The notes under the pieces: model-generated
What the model was told of the DNA's origin: nothing
Database searches by the model: none
The model's input: the letters and a program-made list of their open reading frames with translations, nothing else
DNA from: Edaphochlamys debaryana
Taxonomy: Eukaryota > Chlorophyta > Chlorophyceae > Chlamydomonadales
Direction: 5' to 3'
NCBI GenBank assembly: GCA_016858145.1
Contig: JAEHOE010000048.1
Coordinates: forward strand, 682,001-746,000
DNA length: 64,000 nucleotides
Part shown: in pieces, positions 44,901-56,990 of the stretch
Numbering within the stretch: position 1 is the stretch's first letter
How the letters are laid out: each line of letters opens with the position of its first letter
Made by a program: the position numbers and the translations under genes

Positions 44901-47900
44901 CGGGTTGACCATTGCGCACCCTTGGCACATAGAGGCAGGGGGGCATGTGACCGAGGCGAAGGCTGGATGCGTGGGCCCATGCATCTCTGCCTCCACTCGC
45001 CGCCGTTCACCTGGTCCCCTCCCCGCCCCGACCCATGCGCAGGCTGGTGAACGCGTCCGACTATGAGCAGCTCCTGGGCGCCTGGCTGGAGGCGGCGGGG
45101 GGCTCGGGGGCCGAGGTGGTGCTGGTGCAGGAGCACAACTCCTTCTTCGCCTTTGAGCCCGTGCTCAAGGCGCTGCAGGCGAGTCCACGTGCGCGGGGTC
45201 CGCGCCTCTGGAGCCCTGGGAGCGCTGCAAACCAGGCCCCATGCAACGTTAGGTTTGGGGCACTGGCAAGCCCGCATACCGTACCGTTGCTGAACTTGAT
45301 CTGCACTCAGAACCCTGGTCGAGATGGCCGACCGATGTCGAGCCTCGAGATGCTGACCAAAGCCCCACCACCGTACCCACCGCCGCCCGCTGCCCGTGCA
45401 GGGCATGTCCTCGATCCCGCTCTCGCGCTACCTGGTCCCGGGCTGCGAGGAGCCCCCGCCGCAGCCCCCGCCGCAGCCGCGCCCTCTGCTGCCCTTCCTC
45501 GGAGGCGCCCTGCCGGGAGGCGCCGGGTCAGCTGCTGCCCCCGCTCCCGCGGCCGCTGCCCCCGACCTGCCAGCCTACCTGGCCGACCGGCCCCTGGTGG
45601 ACCTGCGCCACGTGGCGGACCGGGGCCGGGTCATGGAGCTGCCGCCTCAGGAGCGAACACGGTGAGGTACTGTGCGCTCTGCCGCCCTCCTCCGCCATGC
45701 ATTGGCTCTACCGCACGCCGTGTTGCCTTCAGCTCGTGCGGTTCTCTGCTGCCTCTAACCAGCGCCCGTGCTCCCGGTCCTGGCCCTGATGCGCACAGGG
45801 TGCTCCAGGCCCTGGCGGCGGTGGATCTGTCCCAGGCCGCCGCCGCCCGCTTCCCCATGGCGCAGCTGCTGGCGGCAACCACCCTGGACCCCGCTCAGGT
45901 GCGTGAGGCATGCATGAACTTTGCAGCAGTGCCAAGCCCTTTCTGTAGCCTTGCCTTCGGGCGCCTGCCCTCCGCCTGCCCTCCGGCGACACCTCCGCCT
46001 CCATCTTTCCGCTTGGCTGAACTAGCTGAACACGCGCCCGAATGTTGCTTGCAGGCGGAGGCACTGCGGGCAGCGCTCAGCCAAGAGGTGGTCGTGGTGC
46101 AGGGTCCGCCTGGCACCGGTAAGCAGAAGCCCCGCTGACTCAACAAATAGGCATCCATCGCTGACCTGCTCGGTGCGATTGCATGCACACCGCAGGCAAG
46201 ACCTTTCTCGGCGTCGTGCTGACGCGAGCGCTGCTGTGCAACACCCGCAACTCGGGCGCCGGCGCCGGCGACGAGGCCGGCGGCGGCGGCGGCTACCGTC
46301 CGCGGGGCCGCAGGGCAGAGCCCGAGCGGCCCGCGGCAGCAGCGCCCGCGCTGCCCGAGTGGATCGCCAGAGACGTCGGCGCCGCAGCTGCAGCGCCCGC
46401 AGGTATGTTCCGGATTCGAGTCTCCTTTCTTACAAGAGTACCGGCCTCCCTCAACCCGCACACCTCCTTCATGACTGCTCCGCTGGCCACACGCCTGCTT
46501 CCGCCCCGCTCCTGCCTCACGCCCCCGCAGGCGCGCAGGGAGCGCTGCCCGACGTGGGCCCGGTGCTGGCCGTGTGCTTCACCAACCACGCGCTCGACTC
46601 GTTCCTGCTGGACCTGCTCGACAGCGGCGTCACTGACAGCATCGTGCGCGTGGGCGGCAACAGCAAGAGCGAGCGGCTGCAGGAGTACAACCTGAAGAAC
46701 CTGCAGGAGAAGGTGCGGCGGGTCGGAGGGGTGCTGGCTGTAGGCAGCTGGGCTGGGGGGAGGAGAAGATGAGGCGGCCGTGCGTGCGGGGCAAAGCTTC
46801 AGCTTCGGAGCCGGCTGGAGGGCTTGTGATGAAGTGGAGCGCGTGCCCTTCACCCCGCGCAGGCCGGCGGTCCGCAGCTGTGGCAGCTGTTTCGGCGCTC
46901 CGAGGAGCTGGAGGCGCGGGTGCAGGCGCTGAGCGCATCGCTGACGGAGCTGTGCGGCGGCAAAGCGCAGGGCAGCAGCAGGCAAGCACGTTGGATACAT
47001 TCCTTGACGTGGACCCGCCCCAGACCCTCCATCCGCCCTTCGCCCCCCACATGCTGTGGCCGTTCCACCACACCTTATCCCCGACCGTAACCTGCATGCC
47101 CCTCTGTCCCGCCCCGGCACAGGGTGCTGCGGTGGGACGAGCTGGAGCCCCTGCTGCGGGAGCACCACCCCGAGCTGTGGGCCTCCTTCCGGCGCGGGGC
47201 CCGCCGCTGGAACCGCCAGGCCCAGCGGGGCCCACAAGAGGCCCAGGAGGGCGGCGGCGCGGCGGCGGATGCCGACGGCTTCACGGTGGTGGGGCGCGGC
47301 GGCCGCAAGGCCCGTCACTCGGACCTGGTGGCTGGGGACTGGCTGCGGGGCAACCCGGAGAAGGACTGGGCCGTGGGCCGAGTGCGGACGGCACAGGAGC
47401 GTGCGGCGGCGGCTGCCCGCACCGGTAAGCGCTGCCCGACCCCCACGGGTCAAGTTTGCCCGGAGCCCGGGTTGCTAGTCGGGCGGGTAGCCTAGTCTCG
47501 AACTGGTCGCCTTGTCCTGGCCTGTAAACCACGTGGCGAATGCGTGGGTGCTGCTGCAGGAGGCTGGAATGGCTTTCGGGAGGACGAGGACGAGGCAAGC
47601 GAAGGCAGCGAGGACGACGAGGAGGAAGAAGACGAGGAGGATGAGGAGGAGATCCGGAACGCTGCTGCCGCTATGGCGGGAGCCGCCGCCGCGCCAGACC
47701 ACACGCAGGCGTGGGCGCGCGCCGGCGCCGGCGCCGGCGGCAGTGGCCCTGGTACCGTGGCGGCTGATGGCCCGCGGCCGGCGGCTGCGGTTGCCGCCAC
47801 TCCCGGCGAGATGGCCGCACGCGCGGCCATGGAGAGACTGGAGAGGGAGCTGCGTGCAGCCGAGGCGGCTGTAGCGGCTGCGGCTGCACCATCGGCACCG

Positions 47901-50900
47901 CTGCGGCAGGCCCCGGCGGGACGCTTGGATGCGGCCACCGATGGGGACGCTGCCATGGAGACCCAACGCCAGGGCCGTGACCGCCAGGCCAGGGGCGGGC
48001 AGCAGGGTGGCGGTCCCAGCCCCGGCCCCGCTGCTGCTGCACCCCCGCCGGCGGAGGTCCGGGCCATGTGCGGGCAGCTGCGGCCGCTTGAGGAGCTGCT
48101 GGCCTCGGGTGACGTGTGGTGCATGAGCGTGTGAGCTGGGTTGAGGGTTGTCAACTGTAGTTTACCGTTATGCGCATTGTCCTGCAATGTATTGCGGGTC
48201 GTGAACCCCCACCCTCTGCTGCCCGCCGCTCGCCCGCAGCGCCGAGCGGCAGCGGCTGCACGGTCACCTGCTGCGCCTGCGCTACCTGGGGCTGCTGAGG
48301 CGGGTGGAGGACCTGCAGCTGGAGAACGAGGGCGTGCAGCGGGAGCTGCAGGCAGGTGTTGGGGGTTGCAGAGGGCACTTGCATTCAACATGCATGTACG
48401 GGACATTTCGCATGACACCCAAACGCGGTCGGCTTTATGAACCAGGTGCTACCCTACCGGAATCCTGTCTGACAAGCATGTGTGTGGTGCGTGGTACGGC
48501 ATGCAGGCCGAGTACGACACCGCCGCGCTGGGCACCCTGCGGCGCAAGCGGGTGGTGGGCATGACTACGTCGGGAGTGGCGCGCATGCAGCGCCTGGTGG
48601 CGGCGCTGCGGCCCCGGGTGCGTGGCGGGGGGTGCGGGGCGTGGCAGGGGGCTTGAAGCTGCCCCTGGAACCCTGATGGGGCTTGAAGCTGCCCCTGGTG
48701 CCTCTCTCAACCCGGTGTACCATGTTGCACCATTTTGCCCCCCGTCCAGGTCCTCCTGGTGGAGGAGGCGGCCGAGGTGTACGAGGCGCACGTGCTGGCC
48801 TGCCTCAGCCGCAGCGTGGAGCACGTGGTGCTCATAGGTGGGCGGGCGGTGGAAGTGGGCCCCGGCAGGTGCATGTCGGCCACACATCAACGTCTCGGCC
48901 GTGACGGGGCGTGGGTCGGCTGCCATCAGCCATCGAACCCCCCCCCCGCCCTTTCCCCCGCTCCCTGTCCCTCACTCGCTCCCCAGGCGACCACGAGCAG
49001 CTGCGCCCCAAGCCGGACGTGTACGAACTGCAGGCCGTGTCTGGAAGGTACGGCACTCCGTACGTGTCTCCGGACAGCTGCCCTGCGTGTACCGTCCCCT
49101 TGATTGCTCTGGCGTCTGGCGATCCTGCACGGCACCCGCATCCAAGGAGCCTGACCCGGTCCTTGGATGCGGGTGCCGTGGGCACGTGTGGGGCCTACAC
49201 GTGCCTTCCATACAACTTCCTCAGCTTCCCAATTGCTTCCGGACTTCCCGCTCCCACCTTCCCCAGCGGCCTGGACCTGGACGTGTCCCTGTTCGAGCGC
49301 CTCGTGGCGCAGGCGGGCTTCCCCGTGGCGGCTCTCGCGGAGCAGCGCCGCATGCGGCCGCAGATTAGCAGGTGCGTGCAGGGGCGAGGGCCCGGGGGCG
49401 AGGGCCAGGGCGCAGCCTGAACCTGGAGGCAGGATGCATTTGAACCGTCAAATCAACCCCTCTAGCGGCAAAGTCTACCGGTATCCACCGCTATAACCCT
49501 CTCCCCACCCTCCGCCCACCCGCAGGCTCATCCGCGACACCATCTACCCGCAGCTGCGGGACCACCCCCGCGTGCTCGCCTACCCGCCCCTGCGCGGCCT
49601 GGCCCACTCCCTCTTCTTCCTGGACCACGCCCAGCCCGAGGCGGGGGGCAGCAGCGGCGACGACCGCTCCAAGGCCAACGACTGGGAGGCGCGGTACGCG
49701 GTGGCGCTCGCCCGGCACCTGCTACTGCAGGGCTACGCGCCGGGTGGGTGCAGACTCGGAGCCCGGGGCACTGGATGGGTCGTAGCGCTATGGGTCGTAG
49801 CTCGTAGGGCAAGGGGGCTGGGGCCCGGTTGGCTGTGGGCGCAGGTCGTTCAGGGCAGGCCTGCTTCCCCACGTCGTGCGCTCGCCCTGACCAAAACGGT
49901 GCTGCGCGCGCCCGCTCGCCCTCCGCTCCCCAGAGGACATAGTCATCCTGGTCACCTACGCGGGGCAGCTGTTCCGTGTGAAGGCGGCGCTGGCGGCCTC
50001 CAACCTGCGCGTGCTGGTGTCGGAGCGGGACAAGGAGCAGCTGGACGAGGGTGCGTACGTGCTGTCGTGGGCGGGGTGCGTGGTCGGGTTGGCTGCTTGT
50101 GTTGCGTGCCCCGATGGTCTCATTGTGTCCCCCTTGCATGTGGGCATGGTCAGGAGAACGCATTGGAAGGGCTGATCAGAGGCCCAGGAGTCCTTGCCCT
50201 TCCAGACTGCTCAGGTTTTCCCACGGGAACCAACACATGGCTGTTTTCGACTTGGGCCCTGGCATGCCTTGTCACGCAGACGATGAGGCGGTGGACGAGC
50301 AGGGAGCCGGTGCCGCTGCCCCTGGAACGGCAGGGGCAGCCAGCGTCGCTGTCCTGCCCGACACGGCAGGTGGAGGTGGTGGCGGCGGCACTGCGGCCCC
50401 AAGCGGTGGTGGCAGGGGCCGGGGCTCTGGCGATCGCGGAGGCGGGGCAGGGCGGGGGCGCGGTGGGCGCGGGCCGCCGGGCGTGCCTGCTAGTGCGATG
50501 CGCAGTGGTTCAGGCGCAGGAGGCGGGCTGGCGTCGGGTCAGCGCGTGGTGTCGCTGCATGAGGGCATCCGAGTGGCGACCGTGGACAACTACCAGGTGG
50601 GTGGGTGGGTGGGCGCAGTGGGGGCGGTGCACGTGGGCAGGGGCTGGACTCGGTAGCGGCTGGGGTCAGCGGCCGAGCGCCAGAGGTAGGGGGAGACGAG
50701 TCCCTGTCACCCCCAGTGCGTTCCAGACCCGCTGATGCTTGTCGCCCCCAGGGCGAGGAGGCCACCGTCATCATCCTCAGCACCGTCCGCTGCAACGAGC
50801 AGGGCAGCATCGGGTAAGACGTCAAGGCAAAACCCGCCGCAGGCGATGCTCCCCAGCGCCCAGCCCATGCTCGTCCGCAATGTCGTACTACCCCCGATCC

Positions 50901-53900
50901 CCATCAGCCCCGTGCGCATGCCCCTTCCCGCCCCCAAACCCCATGCACAACCGCATCACCCGCATCGACGTGTTCCGATCCTTCCTCATCACACCCCTCC
51001 CCACCCCCCACAGCTTCCTGTCCATGCGCAACCGCGTCAACGTGATGCTCTCCCGTGCCCGCCACGGCATGGTGGTGCTGGGCAGCGCCGCCACGCTGCG
51101 CCGCGGCAGCGAGCGGCGGCGCGGGGCGGTGTGGCCTGCGGTGCTGGACATGATGCAGGCGGACGGCTGCCTGGGGCCGTGCCTGTCGGTGCGTGGGCGG
51201 TATATGGCACCGTAGTTGCAGGGATACGGGGAGGGCGCTGAGTGCAGGCATGCATCGTGCCAAGGCCTCGTGCGCCTAGCTTGGTTTGTTTCCCTCACGT
51301 CCCCTGCTCAGACGCGCTGCGTCAATCACGGCACGGAGACGGTGATTCGGGACGTGGACGACTTCCAGCGCCTGGCGGGGGACGGCGGCTGCGCGCTGCC
51401 GTGTGGGGAGGCGCTGCCCTGCGGCCACACCTGCCCGCGGTGCGTCTGGCGCCTCCTCGTGTCCTGGGCCCCCACATGAGCAGCCCGGTCTACACGGCGC
51501 TGCCATGGGGCTAGCAGGATCTACCTCAAAGCCCCTTGCCCAGAGTCAACCCAACTCATTATTCACCCCACACGTGCGCACATGCATCCTCCCCCGCCGC
51601 CCAGGCGCTGCCACGCGGACGACCGGGAGCACCAGCACGTGGTGTGCACCAAGCCCTGCCTGCGCCTGCACGCGCCCTGCGGCCACGCCTGCGAGCGCAC
51701 CTGCGGCGAGGAGTGCGGCCGCTGCGGGGTGGCGCTGCCGGAGCCCTTCCGCCTTGAGTGCGGCCACATGGCGCCCGCGGGCACGGCGTGCTGGAGGTGC
51801 GTGCGGGGCGTGCGGTGCTTGCACGGCGTGCAGGGCGTGCGGTGCAGGAGGGCAGGGCCAGGAGCGCTGCGTGCGCAGCTAAGGGGCGGCTGGACAGGGC
51901 AGCAGGCGATGTTGACTCTCTTCTGCGCCCCACGGCCCTCCCATGACGCTGCTGCACAGACGCCACACGCCGGACGCCTTCAAGTGCCAGGCCCCCACCG
52001 AGGTCGTCCTGCCCGGCTGCGGCCACACGCTGACGCTGCCGTGCTGCGAGGCCGAGGAGGCCCGAGCCGGTCGCCTGGCCTGCACACAGCAGATGACAGT
52101 AAGCCTGCCGGCGTGCGGCCATGTGGTGACCGTGCCGTGTGCTGAGCGTGCAGAGCTGCTGCTGGACCCCACGCGCTGCCCTGCGCCGTGCGGCGCCGTG
52201 CTGGGCTGCGGCCACGCGTGCGGCGCCAAGTGCGGCAGGTGCATGGGCCGAGTGCTGCTGGGCGGATTTGGAGAGCTGGTGGAAGGTGCGTTCACGTGCG
52301 TGCGTGCTGCGATGGAGGCTGATTGGTGAGCCTTACGCCTCCGCTGACGAACGTCTTCCCCGTCCTGGCCCCTCAACCAGGATTCGTTCGGGAGCAGCCG
52401 GCCGCACTGCGGGACGCCTGGGAGCGCCGGGCGGGCACCGGGGGCGCTGTCCCGGCGGGCGGCGCTGCGGCTGCTGCCTTGGTCCCAGAGTGGATGCGCT
52501 TTGTGAGCCCCGAGGAAACGGGCAGCGCTTACCGCGGCCCGTGGCTGGCCTTCCTGAGGGTGAGCCAGCGTAACGGCACGCACCGGTGCAGCTAGCGCTA
52601 TCGGGCCCGTCTCCACCTCAACTTGTCTTGCCCTTCCCCGCACTCCAGGCGCGGCTTCAGCGGGCTCAGGGCGCGGACGGCGCCAGCCCCTTCGCGCAGC
52701 TGCACATGCAGTGCAGCCAGCGGTGCAGCCGTCTGCTGGTGTGCGGACACGAGTGCGGCGCGCCCTGCCACGGCCCCGGCACGCCCTGCCGCGCCTGCAC
52801 GCAGCCCTGCTGGATCCGCTGCGGCCACCACGCCTGCCGCAAGCCCTGCGGCGAGCCCTGCATCCCATGCGCCGAGCCCTGCGCCTGGGCCTGCGAGCAC
52901 CGAGGCGTGTGCACCGCGCCCTGCGGAGCGCCCTGCGACAGGCAAGCACTGGCGCACAGGCAGATGAGAGGTGCTGAATGGCATCGATCGGTGGCCAACA
53001 CGCGTGGTTATGCTGCCGCCCTCCCTGCAGGCTGCCCTGCGACCTCCGCTGCGCCCTGCGCCTGCCCTGCGGCCACCGCTGCCCGGGGCTGTGCGGGGAG
53101 CCCTGCCCGCCCGCGCGATTCTGCGTGCACCCGGACTGCTTGGCCAAGGCGGACGAGCGCGTGCTGGGCCAGGTGCGTGCGGCGTGCGGCGTGCCATTTG
53201 CTGTGCTTGTGGTGTGTGCTGCGCCTGGTGGGGTCCTCCGGCCCCATCCGCTATACCCATATGAGCGGCACACATCACCTGCCCTTAACATGACGCCTCT
53301 CGGCCCCCACTGCTGCCCCGCAGCAAGTTGACCTGGTGCTGATGCGGGAGCTGCGGGAGCTCACCCCGGCTGACGTGGATGAGGACCCGCTGCTGCTGCT
53401 GCCGTGCGGCCATGCGCTGCTGACGTCCTCCCTGGACGGGCTCATGGGTCTCGACGGGTGGGGCATGGGCGGGGCAGGGACTACTGCGGGACAGCAGGTC
53501 GGGTCAGAACAGGAAGTGGAAGAGGTCAGGGGCTACTAGTAAGTCTATGTGCGTCCTCTTTGCTTTGCTCTTGAACCTTGCCATGATGTTGTGCCGCCGT
53601 CTGTCGCCTCCCAACCCCGCAGCTTCTACCGGCGCGGCCCCGACGGGAACTGGCTGCACCCCCTGCCCCTGGGCTCGGGCTCGGGCGAGAAGCAGCGCTG
53701 CTGCCCCAACTGCCGGTGAGCACCAGAACCAAGAGGCGCTCTTATCTAAGCTCTCTGCGCCATACCACGCTTCTGCACCCCAACTCAATACCGGTACCCG
53801 CGCAGGGAGCCCATCCGAGGCGTGCGGCGCTACGGCCGCGCCGTGAACCTGGCGGCCGTGGAGCTGGTGCAGCGCAAGCACATGGGCGCATGGGGCGGCC

Positions 53901-56245
53901 GGCTGCGGTCGGCGGAGGGCCGCCTGCGCCAGCTGCTGCTGGGGCGCACCGGCGGCGGCGGAGGCGGAGGCGGAGGCGGCGGAGGAGGAGGCGGAGGCGG
54001 AGGCGGTGGCGGAGGCGCAGGAGGCGGCGGCGAGGGCCTGGAGGCGAGGTTGAGGGCAGCGCTGGACGCGCAGCCGCAGCCGCACCAGCAGCGTGGCGGC
54101 CAGCAGCAGGGGGCGCACGGTTGGATGCGGCCGGTGGCGGCCGCTCAGGAGGGGTCCATGGCGGTCCTCAGCGACTTCCAGGCGGTGGCGGACGCGTACG
54201 TCAGGTGCGTGAGGAGCGGGCGGGTGCTTTGGGAGGGGCATATCTATCGGTCGGCCAGGGGCTGGGAGAGCCTTCCCTTCCGCGTGCAGCAGTCAACACC
54301 CTGCCGTGTCCGCCCCTTGTGCTTGCCTGTGTAGTCCTCCCATGCGGGCCGTCTATGAGGCCGCCACCGCACAGCTGCAGCGGGCGGCGGACGACCACCC
54401 GCGGCTCGCGACGGCGGCGGCAGCGGAGGCGGCGGCGTCGCTGCGGGCGCGGCTGGAGGTGGCGCGTGGGGACCTGGCGGCGCTGCGGCCCGACACTACG
54501 CAGCTGGGCAGCGCGTGGGCCGGCATGCTGGGCTGCGCGGAGGCGTACACGGCCGCGGCGGCAGCAGGTGGGGGCGACGTCGGCGGCGGGCAGAGTCGTG
54601 GCTATGCATGGTGGGAGGAAGGGGTCGGCGTCGTACAAAGCCGTACCAAGGGGTGGGGTTGGGGCATCCTGAAGCTACTGTGATGCCCTTGCAACGTGGC
54701 CCTCAGGCGTCAGCTACTGCAGCCGGCTGCTCCAGTCCCTGCGGCCCCAAGACGAGGCCGAATTGATGGCCTATGCCGGCCGCGGCGGTGGAAGGCACGG
54801 TGCCCGCCAGGACGCGTTGCGAGCTCTTCTGCAGGCACAGGTAAGTACCGAACGCGCGCCAGGGACACATGAGCCTTAACTTGGCCTCCACAGGCCCACC
54901 ACTGTCGGTCCATCTCTCCCGTCCTGTCGCGGACTCCTATACCCGTCCCCACGAGACGCGCTCCCCTCCCCTCCACGCCCCTACCCGCGCCTCCGCGCCT
55001 TTTCACACCCCTCCACGATGCCCCTTCTCCTCTTTATGACAGGCCCAGCAGCTACTGCGCGACGCCATGGGCGTGTGCGGGCAGCTGCTGCTGCACAACC
55101 TGCCCGCCTGGCGCGAGGCGGTGCTGAGCAGCAGCTCTTTCAACCGCGCCTTTGCGCTCTCCGCCGCCGCCATGCGCCTGGGCTTGGCGCAGCTGCGGCT
55201 GCTGGGGGCGGTGGCGGCGCTGCCGGAGTGGGCGGCGGCGCACGTGGGCGTCACGCGGGAGGCGGTGGAGGGCCTGCAGGCCGCGACCAAGGCGCAGGTG
55301 CGGTGCGGAGCCAGGGGCGCTCGAGACGCAAGGGCACGGCTGATGGAGGCCTGGTGCCGCGCTGGCAAAACCCACTCTGTGACGAGCTTGCCGACCCAAT
55401 CTGCGGAGCTTGCCGTCCGCTCCCGAAGCCCATTACACACCGAACGAACCGGCCCCGGGGACCGGCCGCTTACCTCTCACTGTGCACGGCAGATCCGCGC
55501 CGAGGGCGAGCTGGCGCTAGCGCTGTACCGGGGCGCCAGCGGCTTCGCGGCGGCGGGGCGGGCCAATGAGCACGTGGAGGCCGTGGAGGCCACCCTGGCT
55601 CAGCTGGAGCAGCTGGAGCGGGAGCGGGTGCGGGGCCGGGCTGGCTTGTGGGGCTGAGCGTGGGCACAGTGCACCTGCGTGACTGGAGTTGAGGGGGGGC
55701 TTGCGCGGGGCCTGTGGGGTCTGGGCGGGTTCTGAGTTGTGACTCTATGGTACGCTGCGAACCCCTGACCGCCAGGCGAGCGAGGCGGACGTGCTGGCGG
55801 CGCTGAAGGCCGTGGCGGCGCGGGAGTACGGCGGCGGTATGGATGCCATCAACTGGCTGCGGGGCCACCTGTACACGTGAGCCACGTTTTAGTCTTTGAC
55901 CAGCGTCTGACTCGTGCCATGCCGTTGTGCCACCTGATACACCAAGTCCTGGCCCTTCAATCCTGAACGTGCTGGGACACACCCCTCTCCCCCAAGCCCC
56001 GACGTGTGAGCCCCTCCCCGCAGTCCAGTCCTCGCCCCCGCGCATGCCCATCCCCCGCCCCCGCCCCCCGCAGCTGCCCCAACGGCCACCTGTACACCAT
56101 CGGCGAGTGCGGCGGCGCTATGCAGCGCTCCTCCTGCCCCGAGTGCGGCGCGGCCATCGGCGGCGCCAGCCACACCCTGGCCAGTGGCAACGCCTCCGCC
56201 GCGGACACGCTGGAGCGGCTGCAGCGGCTGGCACTGGGGCGCTAG
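41932..56245 (+). CDS. ZNFX1: ZNFX1-type RNA helicase with NF-X1 zinc fingers and RZ finger
   Basis: This is a superfamily-1 UPF1-like helicase. Family members act in small-RNA inheritance and innate RNA sensing in animals; the algal role is unknown. Forty-two exons give 2734 residues (human ZNFX1 is about 1900), with every phase consistent. The first exon has an RGG-type region (G-R-G-R-G-R-G-R-G). An armadillo-like helical region follows. Helicase motifs: Q-G-P-P-G-T-G-K-T (46055-46402), C-F-T-N-H-A-L-D, L-L-V-E-E-A-A-E-V (motif II), G-D-H-E-Q-L-R-P, E-Q-R-R-M-R-P, T-V-D-N-Y-Q-G-E-E, N-V-M-L-S-R-A-R. An acidic insert lies at 47590-47660. From 51312 to 53457 there are about nine C-G-H-x-C NF-X1-type fingers. 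The C-terminal exon has the RZ finger C-P-N-G-H-L...E-C-G-G-A-M...C-P-E-C-G. Five introns use GC donors. A poly-Gly tract is at 53950-54020. Confidence 0.95.
53952..54030 (+). repeat. Poly-glycine (GGC/GGA/GGT) coding tract in ZNFX1
   Basis: A trinucleotide run encodes about 26 consecutive or nearly consecutive Gly between the last zinc fingers and the C-terminal helical region. It is unstable DNA and a flexible linker. Confidence 0.85.
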
Positions 56246-56990
56246 GGTGGGGTGCCCCTGGCGCTAGGGGGCGGACTGCGTCCCGGTTGGGGTGGAACAT
56301 GTGGATGAGGCGGATGGGAGGGGTTTGGCGGGGGGCGCGGGGGAATCGGGGATGCCGACAGGGGGAGAGAGGGCGGGGTCGGAGCATCATGGCGCGGATT
56401 GATAGCCGAAGCAAGCGATGTGCCCATGAGATAAGGTTGAGGGCAGTTGTACACGGTTGAGCGGTGAAGCCGAGCGGTGTGCCCTGGGCGGCGGCAGGTG
56501 CAGTGCGCGCGGGGTGGCATCGCAAGACCTGCCCCGGATTGGCGGACCCCCTTACCTACTTCCGCGAAGGACTTCCCGCTACAGCAGTCATAGACGCCGT
56601 TTCAGTCGGGATCCCGCAATCGCTGTAACTTGAGTGGACTACATTTTGACCAGATCCACTGCTTCCAGGAGTACCGGCTGACCAGTGGAAAGGGGCCGCA
56701 CACATGACGCCGCACCTCTTCAACTGCCGACAACTGGCTGGAGTCTGGAACCTTGTGCGATCTCGGTTACCCGTGTCAGCGGTTCCCTCTTCCATGTCAC
56801 ATCATATCCCAACTCGGTAAACCGCCACCGCCACCTTGCTTCCTCAATCCTCAACTCTTGGCCCCCACCAACATCCACCTCTCACTCTGCAGGTTCCCCT
56901 CCCACCACCACCTGCAACCCAAACTCCCACTCCCCCAACTCCTGCCTGCCCGCTCCAACACCCACAGCCCCCGCCCCCCGCCGCCCCGCC
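56246..56990. other. Convergent 3' flanks, ZNFX1 / PUB protein
   Basis: This holds the ZNFX1 3' UTR (with TGTAA at 56624) and the 3' flank of the minus-strand PUB gene. No coding sequence is recognised. Confidence 0.5.
56624..56628 (+). promoter_or_regulatory. TGTAA polyadenylation signal of ZNFX1
   Basis: TGTAA is the usual poly(A) signal of chlorophycean nuclear genes. This one lies 379 bp after the ZNFX1 stop, a reasonable 3' UTR length, and is the only copy close to that stop. Confidence 0.6.
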
